Of a DNA stretch of 64,000 bases, positions 52,624 through 60,618 are shown in pieces. The first letter of the stretch is position 1; the number at the start of each line of letters is the position of its first letter. A program made the position numbers and the translations under genes. The notes beneath the pieces are model-generated. The model made no database searches and was not told the DNA's origin. It saw only the letters and a program-made list of their open reading frames with translations. Source of the DNA: Levilactobacillus fujinensis (GTDB lineage: Bacteria > Bacillota > Bacilli > Lactobacillales > Lactobacillaceae); assembly GCF_003946335.1 (NCBI RefSeq), contig NZ_RHNX01000009.1, forward strand, positions 1 through 64,000, in the 5' to 3' direction.

Positions 52624-53430
52624 ATGATGAAAATTTCAATCTGGCATACGGGGCTGGTGCGGGTGGACGAAGCCACGCCGTTCAGAAACTCTTCGCGGCT
52701 GCCTCTTGGACTAGGACGTGGTCGGGAGCATCAGGTGGTGCTGCCGGTGTCCAGTTACCTGATTGAACACCCCAACGGCCCCATCTTAGTAGATGCCGGC
52801 TGGAGCCAGAAAGTTCGGCAGCATCCTGTACAGGAGTTGGGACTAACGCGTTTCGCCGCCAAGCCGGTGTTGCCCGCGAGCTGGTCGGTGACCGAGCACT
52901 TGCAGCGGCGGGGAATTCTTACCAGTGACCTCAACTGCGTGTTGATGAGCCATTTGGATACCGATCACGTCAGCGGGCTGCTGGACGTCAATCCGACGCA
53001 ACCGGTGTACGTCAGTGAGCGGGAACTGGCCGCCGGTAACGCCCGGTTCAATGTACGCTACGTCAAACGGATGTGGCAGGGCTTGCGGATGACAGAGATT
53101 CCTTATCAACAGACACACCACGGTCCGTTGGGCTGGTCGTGGGACTTGTTCAACGACGGTCGCATTGAACTGATTCTGACGCCTGGACATTCCGCTGGGC
53201 TGATGACGATCAAGGTGACGGGTGACGATGGCCATTACGTGTTGTTAGCCAGTGACGTGGGTTACGACCAGTTGAATTTGACCAAGCTCCTCTTACCCGG
53301 TATCTTAACCAGTGCCACTCAAGAAATGGCAGCACTAGGCTGGGTCCAGGCGTGCGCTGCCGACCCGCGGTGTGACCGGGTGATTTTTAACCACGATCGA
53401 CAGGTACGGGAAGGTGTACTGACGGTTTGA
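52624..53430 (+). CDS. MBL-fold hydrolase, N-acyl homoserine lactonase-like
   Basis: 268 aa. VLMSHLDTDHVSGL, LILTPGHSAGLMTI, LLASDVGYDQ and VIFNHDRQ follow the AiiA-type metallo-beta-lactamase order. The HxHxDH motif reads HLDTDH, so the second metal His is Asp; this variant occurs in the lactonase-like subgroup. Substrate not known; a lactone or thioester is likely. AGGAGG upstream of ATG 52624. Last gene of the Rrf2 operon. Confidence 0.75.
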   Translation: MMKISIWHTGLVRVDEATPFRNSSRLPLGLGRGREHQVVLPVSSYLIEHPNGPILVDAGWSQKVRQHPVQELGLTRFAAKPVLPASWSVTEHLQRRGILTSDLNCVLMSHLDTDHVSGLLDVNPTQPVYVSERELAAGNARFNVRYVKRMWQGLRMTEIPYQQTHHGPLGWSWDLFNDGRIELILTPGHSAGLMTIKVTGDDGHYVLLASDVGYDQLNLTKLLLPGILTSATQEMAALGWVQACAADPRCDRVIFNHDRQVREGVLTV

Positions 53431-53488
53431 TCGTGGTTGCTAAATGTTACCTAGCAAATGGACAGCCGGTAGAATAACGGGAGCAGAA

Positions 53489-53519
53489 CCAATCTGAAGA
53501 GCCAGTTCAGACTGAATTG
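53489..53519. terminator. hairpin after the MBL gene
   Basis: CCAAT-CTGAA (53489-53498) and TTCAG-A-CTGA-ATTGG (to 53519) pair imperfectly. It stands just before the stronger terminator at 53531. Confidence 0.4.
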
Positions 53520-53530
53520 GCCGATAGAAT

Positions 53531-53573
53531 AAATACGGTTAGATTTCCTGAATGGGAGTCTAGCCGTATTTTG
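53531..53573 (+). terminator. terminator of the Rrf2 operon
   Basis: AAATACGGTTAGATT (53531-53545) with AGTCTAGCCGTATTT (53557-53571), two G-T pairs. It is related in sequence to the terminator at 46944. Confidence 0.8.
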
Positions 53574-53741
53574 AAGTACTAATATTTTGGCCTTAGAATA
53601 CTGATGATATACTGAAAAGCTGGGATTCAAGTAAAGATGGTTAGCCCCATTTAGTAGAGTGTTCCGCGCGAACTTACCCGTGGATTTTGCGTGCTGAAAT
53701 AGGCCTGTCCTGTGTCAAAGTTACAAGGCTCTTTCTACATT

Positions 53742-54839
53742 TTAGACCGCTGGTTGCTGCTGGGTCACGCAATGCAGCATCCCACCATATTGATATAACG
53801 CGGTCACATCAATGCCCACAATCTTTCTATCCGGATAGAGACGGCCGAAGATTTTTAAGGCAGTCTGGTCATTTTTATCGTGATAAGTCGGCACAAGGAC
53901 GACATCATTGCCCACGTAATAATTTAGGTAGCTTCCCTTATAATCTAAGCCCCGCACCTTTTTGGCGGTCATTGGTAGGGTAACCAATTTATAGGGCTTG
54001 CCTTGCGCATTGGTCGCAGTTTGGAGCTTAGTATAATCTTGTCGGTGACTCCCTTCGTAAAGCTGATAAAAGTCGGCCTTTGACACAGTAAGAATTGTCC
54101 GACTATCGTAGAATCTAGCCATGCCGTCAATGTGGGCGTCAGTAATGTCTTCACCGATAACACCGTCAAGCCAGATAAAGTGAATCACGCCGAAATATTT
54201 CGTCAAATAGGTTTCTGCTTTGGCCTGACTGATGCCAGGATTACGGTTAGGATTCAGGACGGAACTTTTGCATAACATCGCCGTGCCATGCCCATCCAGT
54301 TCTATCGAACCACCTTCCAGAACAAAGTTAGGAATTGAGAGGAGCGGTAGGTTCTTAGCTTTGGCGACTGCTGCGGGGAGGTGATTATCATTCTTATGTG
54401 CAGTTTTATCGCCCCAACCATTAAACTTGAAATCTGCGATGGCCAGCTTACCGGCTGAAGTGCGAACGAACAGGGGACCGGTATCTCGTGACCAGACGTC
54501 GTCACTTTTTGAAATGGTAAAGTCCACCTTGGTCATGGGGATTTTCGCCTGGGTCAAGCGGGTTGTAATACGCTTCTGTTCCTTGACGTCGTAGGCGATG
54601 ATGTGAACGTTTTCGCCGTTAACCAACGCTTTGGTCATTGCTACCCAGATGGGCGTAATCTCATTCTGATAGGCCCGGCCATAAGTGAAGCGATGGGGCC
54701 AGGTCAGCCAAGTTCCTTCATGTTTTGCTGTTTCACTTGGAAAATAATAGTGTTCCACGGGCGTTGCCTCCTTGTTTATCGTGCAGCCACTCAAGAGAAG
54801 TAGAATGAAGCATAGCACCAACTTCAACGATTTCATCAT
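53742..54839 (-). CDS. lipoprotein of the agmatine deiminase / peptidyl-arginine deiminase family
   Basis: 365 aa. The N-terminus is a lipoprotein signal (LVLCFILLLLSGC, lipobox LSGC). The catalytic parts are complete: TWLTWPH, DDVWSRDTGP, NFVLEGGSIELDG, ITDAHIDGMARF with His, and the C-terminal GGMLHC with the nucleophile Cys. Cytoplasmic AguA converts agmatine to N-carbamoylputrescine; this form should be tethered outside the membrane. AAAGGAGG lies before the ATG. It is downstream of the MerR gene on the same strand, with a terminator between. Confidence 0.88.
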   Translation of the reverse strand: MMKSLKLVLCFILLLLSGCTINKEATPVEHYYFPSETAKHEGTWLTWPHRFTYGRAYQNEITPIWVAMTKALVNGENVHIIAYDVKEQKRITTRLTQAKIPMTKVDFTISKSDDVWSRDTGPLFVRTSAGKLAIADFKFNGWGDKTAHKNDNHLPAAVAKAKNLPLLSIPNFVLEGGSIELDGHGTAMLCKSSVLNPNRNPGISQAKAETYLTKYFGVIHFIWLDGVIGEDITDAHIDGMARFYDSRTILTVSKADFYQLYEGSHRQDYTKLQTATNAQGKPYKLVTLPMTAKKVRGLDYKGSYLNYYVGNDVVLVPTYHDKNDQTALKIFGRLYPDRKIVGIDVTALYQYGGMLHCVTQQQPAV

Positions 54840-54857
54840 GGTCCTCCTTTCTTGATT

Positions 54858-54899
54858 AAAAAAAGAATACCCCTTGACACTGTGATAAGGTCAAGGGGT
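54858..54899 (-). terminator. terminator of the minus-strand merR gene
   Basis: Perfect 10-bp stem (54890-54899 with 54869-54878); on the minus strand it is followed by a run of Ts (54858-54864). Confidence 0.85.
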
Positions 54900-55721
54900 C
54901 ATTTTGACGGAAATTTCCGTAATGTAATCGTTGGTGTTGGTGGTATAGGTCCGATCTAAGAAATAGCGTTCGATAAAGGGCATTACCAATTTTTGCTGGT
55001 GGTGTTGTGCATATTGGAGCAGCCGATCATAGGCTACGCCGATACCGTCGTAGCTACCATAGTGAGATGTGGAGATGTAGGTGCCCACGGGAAGGGAGTG
55101 ACTGATTAAGGTGGTTAGAACGGTACCCTGCTGTGCGCACACAGCAACACGATACGATTCCACAGCGGCTTCTGGATCACAGAGTAACAGCGGGAGGCTA
55201 TCGGGGTGAACTTGGGCGTTTTCGAGCGCACGATAAAGGTCGTCGAAACCGGCATCTACGTTGTCCTCACAAACGTTGGACCCACAGAGAAGTTGCCGTG
55301 CGGGCTGTTGGGTGACCGCAATGACGTTATCACTGGGCAGTGGGGTATGACCTATTCCCAATAAATTTGAGAGCAACTCGTTTGCTTGGTCCTGTTCAAT
55401 ATTCTGTTGGACTAATTGACGCTGCTTTTTCCTGGCCAGAGATTTGATCGTCGTTGCGCTAGCACCGAGCAATGTTGAGATTTCCGCCAAGGTAAAGCCA
55501 CAACGTTGGTATTTTTTGATCAAGGAGATTGTTGGCACCTGTTCAGACGAGTAATAACGGTAGCCATTGGGCAACACCATCTGTGGTTTGAAAAGGCCAA
55601 TCTTATCGTAATGGCGTAACATCCGGGCACTGATCTTATTGATCATTGCAAAAGTGCCAATCGTATAGCCGGGCATGTCGTCATTGTTTTTTGACGACGG
55701 CGTATTTTTACTTGAGGTCAA
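54891..55721 (-). CDS. MerR family regulator with effector-binding domain
   Basis: 276 aa from TTG at 55719-55721, which has AGGAGG 7 nt upstream; the frame opens at 55763. YTIGTFAMINKISARMLRHYDKIGLFKP is the MerR HTH, followed by RYYSSEQVPTISLIKKYQRCGFTLAEI. The C-terminal half resembles the GyrI-like/AraC effector domain (LPVGTYISTSHYGSYDGI, DYITEISVKM). It binds drug-like ligands in relatives. An N-terminal Ser/Lys extension of some 16 residues precedes the HTH. Confidence 0.85.
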   Translation of the reverse strand: MTSSKNTPSSKNNDDMPGYTIGTFAMINKISARMLRHYDKIGLFKPQMVLPNGYRYYSSEQVPTISLIKKYQRCGFTLAEISTLLGASATTIKSLARKKQRQLVQQNIEQDQANELLSNLLGIGHTPLPSDNVIAVTQQPARQLLCGSNVCEDNVDAGFDDLYRALENAQVHPDSLPLLLCDPEAAVESYRVAVCAQQGTVLTTLISHSLPVGTYISTSHYGSYDGIGVAYDRLLQYAQHHQQKLVMPFIERYFLDRTYTTNTNDYITEISVKMTP

Positions 55722-55763
55722 GTTGACGCCTCCTCTCAGGTATGCTGACAGCCGTACTTTCAA

Positions 55764-55957
55764 ATTCTAAGCTGGTGTTGAATCCATTCTACAGGTGAAA
55801 GGTATTTACGGCAATAACGAAGAAATATGACTAGCGACTATTGCAGTGGCTGGTCACGTTCTGAGTCGCACAGGGTAGCTGATGAAATGACTTAAAGGGG
55901 CGATATTTCCCGGAGTTGGTAGCAGGTTGGCGACGGAAATTATCCCCTATGAAAATC
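55764..55957. other. short gene-free spacer
   Basis: No ORF or clear promoter seen between the merR gene and the shared terminator. Confidence 0.3.
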
Positions 55958-56008
55958 AAAACGAACTCGCAACATTGGCCAGAGATACCACCGTTGCGGG
56001 TTCGTTTT
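55958..56008. terminator. bidirectional terminator
   Basis: AAAACGAACTCGCAAC (55958-55973) with GTTGCGGGTTCGTTTT (55993-56008), one mismatch. It serves the minus-strand adh operon. Confidence 0.85.
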
Positions 56009-56076
56009 ATTTGCTTACATCGTAGGTTACGGCCGCAGTCTAGCTTAGCTGTTATCTTTTTACATCGAAGTGGCAA

Positions 56077-56748
56077 CTACTCATTAGCCATGTCAGGACT
56101 TACTTTACTCGCTTTGCCTTCAGCGACCCATAGTGAGAAGGGTGTGAGGAGCTTCATTAACTGATCAACAATCGGGCCGTAACCGAAGATAGCCACCAGC
56201 GTTCCGATGCCCCAAGCACCGCCCAATAGCCAGGCCGCGCCGAATAAAATAGCGTAGACAATGGTCAGGGAGATGCCATAGCCCTTATGAATGATTTCGC
56301 CCAAGGAAAGGGTGAGAATGTCTGACGTTTGATAGCCAAAATCCATTGGAATATAGTAGGCCAGTGCCAGACAGACTAGGGCGGTCCCAACCACAATACA
56401 TAAGATTTTGACCATGATCGATGGGTTTGCCGGAATGATGGCATTGACCATCGGCGACATCAAGTCTAGGCACGGTCCAATGCCGAAACAATAGGCAAAT
56501 GAACCAAAGTTGACTAGCTTGCGATTAAGAAAGAAAAATAAGACGAAGATACCACCCTCAAAAGTTAGCGAGGCCATTCCCAATGAGATGTTAAACGTTG
56601 AGGATAAGGCTAACTCCCACATGGTCAGGGGATCAGTCCCCCAGCCCGCCTTTACGAAGAAATCGACACCTAGAGCACAAATTGGTACTGACGGAACGAC
56701 GGCTAAACATTTGCGTGCGTAGTATCCAATCTTATTTTTAGTCATCAT
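56077..56748 (-). CDS. YczE/YyaS-type integral membrane protein
   Basis: 223 aa with five helices. KAGWGTDPLTMWELALSS, then FGYQTSDILTLSLGEIIHKG and GIGTLVAIFGYGPIVDQLM are the YczE family signature. YczE is needed for surfactin production in Bacillus, but the transport role is not known. The start overlaps the cyclase gene by about 11 bp, GAGGT upstream; ATG 56745 is an alternative. Confidence 0.82.
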   Translation of the reverse strand: MMTKNKIGYYARKCLAVVPSVPICALGVDFFVKAGWGTDPLTMWELALSSTFNISLGMASLTFEGGIFVLFFFLNRKLVNFGSFAYCFGIGPCLDLMSPMVNAIIPANPSIMVKILCIVVGTALVCLALAYYIPMDFGYQTSDILTLSLGEIIHKGYGISLTIVYAILFGAAWLLGGAWGIGTLVAIFGYGPIVDQLMKLLTPFSLWVAEGKASKVSPDMANE

Positions 56749-57397
56749 CTGCGACCTCGATTGCCACGGGACGAACTGGTGAGCCATCACAGTGCCAGCG
56801 GATCGGGAAGGCGGCTAGGTAGAAGTTATCGCTTTGAATTTTGTCGAAGTGACCCCAGTTTTCGCCGATCATGAGGTTACGATTACTAAACAAATCGTGA
56901 ACTGGAAAGGCCGTGCCACCGGTCTGATCGGCATTGATCGTGTCGATTCCTAAGAATTTAATGCCCCGCGCTACCAAGGCCTCGGCAACGTCACCACTAA
57001 CGAACGGGTGTTGGAAGTAGGTTTCGGTATGGATGTATTTGTCCGTCCAGCCAGTCTTAAATAAAACGAACGGATGAGTGGCTACTTGGTCTAAGTAGGG
57101 CGCGACATCTTCCAAAGTAATTGGTTGATTGGCACCTTTTGTCGTAGCATCAATGACCATGGCTTTGCCGAAGAATAGGCTTAGCGGCATGTCATCGACC
57201 CGCGTACCGTCATCTCGAAAATGGAAGGGCGCGTCAACGTGGGAACCGGATTGTGATCCGAGGTGAATGCTTGATAGATTATAGCCGTCATGTTCGGTCG
57301 TTGTCGCGACTTCAAAGTGGGGTTCGGGATCGCCAGGGTAAATTGGGGTGTCGTCGTTTAGATCCAGTGATAAGTCGTCAATTTGTTTAATTTTCAT
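56738..57397 (-). CDS. cyclase family protein (kynurenine formamidase-like)
   Basis: 219 aa. DDTPIYPGDPEPHFE, LGSQSGSHVDAPFHF (the HxGTHxDxPxH metal motif, with the first His and Thr changed to Gln and Ser), VLFKTGWTDKY and FLGIDTINAD. PF04199 members are metal-dependent amidohydrolases such as kynurenine formamidase and isatin hydrolase. It lies between adh and yczE in one operon. Substrate unknown. Confidence 0.82.
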   Translation of the reverse strand: MKIKQIDDLSLDLNDDTPIYPGDPEPHFEVATTTEHDGYNLSSIHLGSQSGSHVDAPFHFRDDGTRVDDMPLSLFFGKAMVIDATTKGANQPITLEDVAPYLDQVATHPFVLFKTGWTDKYIHTETYFQHPFVSGDVAEALVARGIKFLGIDTINADQTGGTAFPVHDLFSNRNLMIGENWGHFDKIQSDNFYLAAFPIRWHCDGSPVRPVAIEVADDD

Positions 57398-57417
57398 GGG
57401 AGAAACTTCCTTTCTAA

Positions 57418-58569
57418 TTAGAGGGAATAGGCCTGCTCGATGATTTCTTTATAAGCGGGTGCCGTCATCGTTTTCGAATTATCAAGCGTCAAATCATTTT
57501 GCATGGCTTTTTCGGATAGCGCGTCAAATTCGTCTGGGTTTAGACCGCCGAGTGCTTGCAGATTGGGGAGGTCAAACTGGCCGATCATGTCCTGTAAGAC
57601 CGCGACACCAGCCCGTGCAGTTTCCTCGACGGATGGACGTTGCGTTACACCTAAGGCTTCAGCAATGTCAGCAAAGCGCTGCCAGTTAGAGTCTAAATTG
57701 TAAGTGATCGTGGGTACCAGTAACAGGGCGTTGACTAGGCCATGAGGAAAATCGTGCAGGGCCCCGATCGTTTCGGATAGCGCGTGAACGGATCCCACGT
57801 TGGCATTGATGAAGGCCATCCCAGCAATGGATGAAGCAACCAGCATATTTTCTCTGGCAACGATATCCTGGGGATGCTGGAATGCCTGGACGAGGTTTTC
57901 GTGGACCAACCGAATCGCTTGTAAAGCTAAAGCGTCCGAAATCGGGTTGTGGACCTTGCAGGTGTAAGCTTCAATGGCGTGGGTCATGACGTCCATCCCA
58001 GGGCCGGCAGTGGCCTTAGCTGGCAGGGTCAACGTTAATTCGGGATCCAGTAATGCAATCGTCGGAATTAGGTGAATTTCATCCTGAAAGGCCATTTTGA
58101 AATGGCGTTTGGTGTCATCAATAACGGCACAGAAGGTAACTTCACTACCAGTTCCAGCAGTTGTTGGAATACAGATCATTGGCAACATGTGCTGGTCTAA
58201 CGCCTTAGCGTCCCAGTCGGCACACCGGCCACCGTTAGTGACCAGTGCGGCAATGGCTTTCCCTTCATCCATAGCACTCCCACCACCGAGGGCGATAATG
58301 AGGTCAACGTCGTGGTCTTTGGCAAGCTTTGCACCGGCTTCACAATCATAATCGCGGGGGTTGGGTTGTACGTCAGTGTATTCTTGTGATTTAATTTCTA
58401 CGCGAGCCAGTGCCGTTTGAATACGATTACTGACGGCGGAATCTTTAAAAAATGGGTCGCATACAATCAGTGCGTGCGTTGCTTTAAGTCCCTTGGCATG
58501 GGTTCCGATGTTAGCAAGTTCACCGGCACCAGAAATGATTCGGGTTTGATGGTTAAATTGGAAATTCAT
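57418..58569 (-). CDS. iron-containing alcohol dehydrogenase
   Basis: 383 aa. IIALGGGSAMDEGKAIA (NAD loop), IPTTAGTGSEVT, GPGMDVMTHAIEAY with metal Asp and His, and HALSETIGALHDFPHG with the two further His ligands. Family III Fe-dependent dehydrogenases reduce aldehydes or ketones. First gene of the operon, divergent from a MerR gene. GGAGGGAAC upstream. Confidence 0.92.
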   Translation of the reverse strand: MNFQFNHQTRIISGAGELANIGTHAKGLKATHALIVCDPFFKDSAVSNRIQTALARVEIKSQEYTDVQPNPRDYDCEAGAKLAKDHDVDLIIALGGGSAMDEGKAIAALVTNGGRCADWDAKALDQHMLPMICIPTTAGTGSEVTFCAVIDDTKRHFKMAFQDEIHLIPTIALLDPELTLTLPAKATAGPGMDVMTHAIEAYTCKVHNPISDALALQAIRLVHENLVQAFQHPQDIVARENMLVASSIAGMAFINANVGSVHALSETIGALHDFPHGLVNALLLVPTITYNLDSNWQRFADIAEALGVTQRPSVEETARAGVAVLQDMIGQFDLPNLQALGGLNPDEFDALSEKAMQNDLTLDNSKTMTAPAYKEIIEQAYSL

Positions 58570-58596
58570 AATGTTCCCTCCTGATTTGTGATATCA

Positions 58597-58637
58597 TTTA
58601 CAATGTAAAGATAAACCCTATTGTACCTGTAGAGTAA
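58597..58637 (-). promoter_or_regulatory. MerR-type promoter of the adh operon
   Basis: On the minus strand TTTACT (58632-58637), a 19-bp spacer and TATCTT (58607-58612). The long spacer is the hallmark of MerR-activated promoters and holds an imperfect dyad CTA...TAG. A TTTACAATGTAAA palindrome lies at 58597-58609. Confidence 0.5.
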
Positions 58638-58651
58638 AGGGGGAAGTTCAA

Positions 58652-59455
58652 ATGAACACAAAATTATATCGAACTGGTGAATTTGCCCGTTTGACAGGGG
58701 TTAAGAAGCAAACACTGTTGTGGTACGACAAAATTGGACTGTTTAAACCGGCCGAGATAGCAGCAAATAGCTATCGTTACTATACCCTTAGTCAGTTCGA
58801 CCTATTCAGCGTCATTCGTAGTTTTCAGAACATTGGAATGCCTTTGGAAGAGATCAAAAACATCATTCAGAATCGGAATCCACAGTCCAGCAAAAAAATT
58901 TTTGAGCAACAATTAAAAAAGGTACAAGCCGAAATTATTTTGTCGGAAAACCTGGCCGAGTCGCTCGAACAGCGCATTCAGATTATTCAGGCAGCCCATG
59001 ACATTGGCACGCAAACGGTCCATATTGAAAGCCAGCCTGCTAAGTTTTTATACCGGTCTAGAAGCTTTCGTGATATCTCACCGGAGGAACAAGCCGTCGA
59101 AATTTCCAAGATCACCAACTTTCGCTACCAAACGAACCAATTCGGTAGTGCACTAGGTGGTATGGTGGCTAGTGAAAATTTCTTGAGTGGCAAAACAATC
59201 TATGATTATTACTATTGTGAGGTCAGGGCAACAGATAGCAACTACATTAAGCCATCCGGAACTTACTTAACCGGTTTTTATCAGGGAGACTACCGGGACA
59301 CGTATAAAATCTATATGGAAATTCGGCGCTATGCCCATCAGCACCACTTTGCGTTGGGCGCCTATAGTTATGAGCAGAGTTTGATTGACGAGACGCTCTC
59401 GGCCACACCCCAGGCGTACATCACCCGGGTGTCAATTCCGTTGCAAGAGTCGTAA
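58652..59455 (+). CDS. MerR family regulator (BmrR-like)
   Basis: 267 aa. YRTGEFARLTGVKKQTLLWYDKIGLFKP HTH with RYYTLSQFDLFSVIRSFQNIGMPLEEI, a long coiled coil (residues 85-115) and a C-terminal effector domain (GTYLTGFYQGDY, AYITRVSIPL). Most likely activates the divergent adh-cyclase-yczE operon. Ribosome site AAAGGGGGAAG. Confidence 0.88.
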   Translation: MNTKLYRTGEFARLTGVKKQTLLWYDKIGLFKPAEIAANSYRYYTLSQFDLFSVIRSFQNIGMPLEEIKNIIQNRNPQSSKKIFEQQLKKVQAEIILSENLAESLEQRIQIIQAAHDIGTQTVHIESQPAKFLYRSRSFRDISPEEQAVEISKITNFRYQTNQFGSALGGMVASENFLSGKTIYDYYYCEVRATDSNYIKPSGTYLTGFYQGDYRDTYKIYMEIRRYAHQHHFALGAYSYEQSLIDETLSATPQAYITRVSIPLQES

Positions 59456-59531
59456 GTCATGACGGCTGTTGCTTGCAGGATGGAAGTTCGGCAATAGGGG
59501 AACGCGAAATGAGAAGCGTGGACAGGTGACT

Positions 59532-59640
59532 TTGCCACAAACTGGCGGAAGAAAGATGGTTTCATTGTGTTAGGTCTATTGTTGCTGACAGGAGTGATGG
59601 TGCTGCTCCGTTGTAAGCGAAAGGAAACACGTTACTTTCT
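59532..59640 (+). pseudogene. relic of an LPXTG-anchored surface-protein gene
   Basis: LPQTGG is encoded at 59532-59549. One frame further on, DGFIVLGLLLLTGVMVLLRC then KRKE reads as a sorting-signal helix with a basic tail. A frameshift separates the two parts and nothing recognisable remains upstream, so this is the 3' end of a lost wall protein. Confidence 0.65.
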
Positions 59641-59647
59641 GACACTG

Positions 59648-59680
59648 AAAAAATCGACCTGTGTTTGGGGTCGATTTTTT
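59648..59680. terminator. terminator of the lost surface-protein gene
   Basis: AAAAAATCGACC (59648-59659) with GGTCGATTTTTT (59669-59680), perfect. Confidence 0.85.
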
Positions 59681-59760
59681 CGTTGCGAATGAGACGGTTT
59701 AGTTGAATCTTGAGGACCAGGTAGTTGGCATTAAAGTCTTAAGAAATGAGGGAAGTAATA

Positions 59761-59809
59761 AAAAACGCGGCACAATCTCCTTTATCACCAGAGATTGTGC
59801 TGCGTTTTT
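59761..59809. terminator. strong hairpin between relic and marR
   Basis: Nineteen-base arms (59761-59779 with 59791-59809) with one mismatch and A/T runs at both ends, so it can work in both directions. Confidence 0.85.
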
Positions 59810-59950
59810 AGGGTGTAGATTTCAAAGCTGAGTTGGAAGATGTTAGGCAGAGACGCGCTTTTAGGTAACTGTTGTTGACAGTTGTTGGACGACACCAGCG
59901 CTAAAAACTACGGGCTAATGTAACGGCATATATTTTTAGTCGCACGCCAA

Positions 59951-60469
59951 TTACAGAAACCAGTCGCGTAAATGGTTCGTCACGGTCTGCTGAAACTTAT
60001 CGAACCGGGTTGGATTGGCGGTGTTGATTTCGTCGTAGAGGCTGGCATTTATCTTTGTCAAGATTGCTGCTAACTGGTCTAGTTCTGTATCCGTCAAGAC
60101 GTTCAGAAATTCCGGGACCTCCGCCGTTTCGGTTGCCGCCGTTGCGCGTCCCAAATCGGTTAGGTGGATGATGGTTTTGCGGCGATCAGTTGTCGATTTT
60201 TCCTTGGTCACCAATTGTTTTTTGACGAGTTTATTCACAAATTCTGCTGTTGATTGCGCCGTTAAATTTAGACGCGCCGCAAGATCCCTTTGTGAGAGCC
60301 CATCGGTTTGCGAAAGGGCCAATAGAATCTTGCCCTGTCCTTGAAACCGGAGTGGGTGCTCGTTTTTGTCCGCATGATCGCGGTGAATTAAGTCATCAGC
60401 GGTATGTCTGACCATGCCGAATTCAATTAACTTACCAGCCGCTTTTTTTTGTTTCGTTAAATCAGGCAT
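59951..60469 (-). CDS. MarR family transcriptional regulator
   Basis: 172 aa from ATG at 60467-60469 (GGGAGGCGG upstream). Winged helix: ILLALSQTDGLSQRDLAARLN, LTAQSTAEFVNKLVKKQLVTKE and the wing STTDRRKTIIHLTDLG. Divergent from an ABC exporter with palindromes between them, so it is the likely repressor. Confidence 0.87.
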   Translation of the reverse strand: MPDLTKQKKAAGKLIEFGMVRHTADDLIHRDHADKNEHPLRFQGQGKILLALSQTDGLSQRDLAARLNLTAQSTAEFVNKLVKKQLVTKEKSTTDRRKTIIHLTDLGRATAATETAEVPEFLNVLTDTELDQLAAILTKINASLYDEINTANPTRFDKFQQTVTNHLRDWFL

Positions 60470-60539
60470 AGAACCGCCTCCCAATTGCCATTATACCCGA
60501 CAACGACTGGAAGTGGCATTATCTATTTTGAACAATTTC

Positions 60540-60568
60540 TTGACAAATTAATCAGGGGACCTTATTAT
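60540..60568 (+). promoter_or_regulatory. promoter of the ABC exporter operon
   Basis: TTGACA (60540-60545), 17 bp, TATTAT (60563-60568); TATAAT at 60566-60571 overlaps it. Confidence 0.7.
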
Positions 60569-60594
60569 AATTTTAGTCAGGGGGACCTGATTAA
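60548..60594. promoter_or_regulatory. MarR operators
   Basis: TTAGTCAGG-GGGA-CCTGATTAA (60573-60594) is a near-perfect palindrome just after the -10. A matching half-site TTAATCAGGGGACC (60548-60561) lies between -35 and -10. Confidence 0.6.
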
Positions 60595-60618
60595 AATGAG
60601 AGCTAAGAGGGGATTAAC

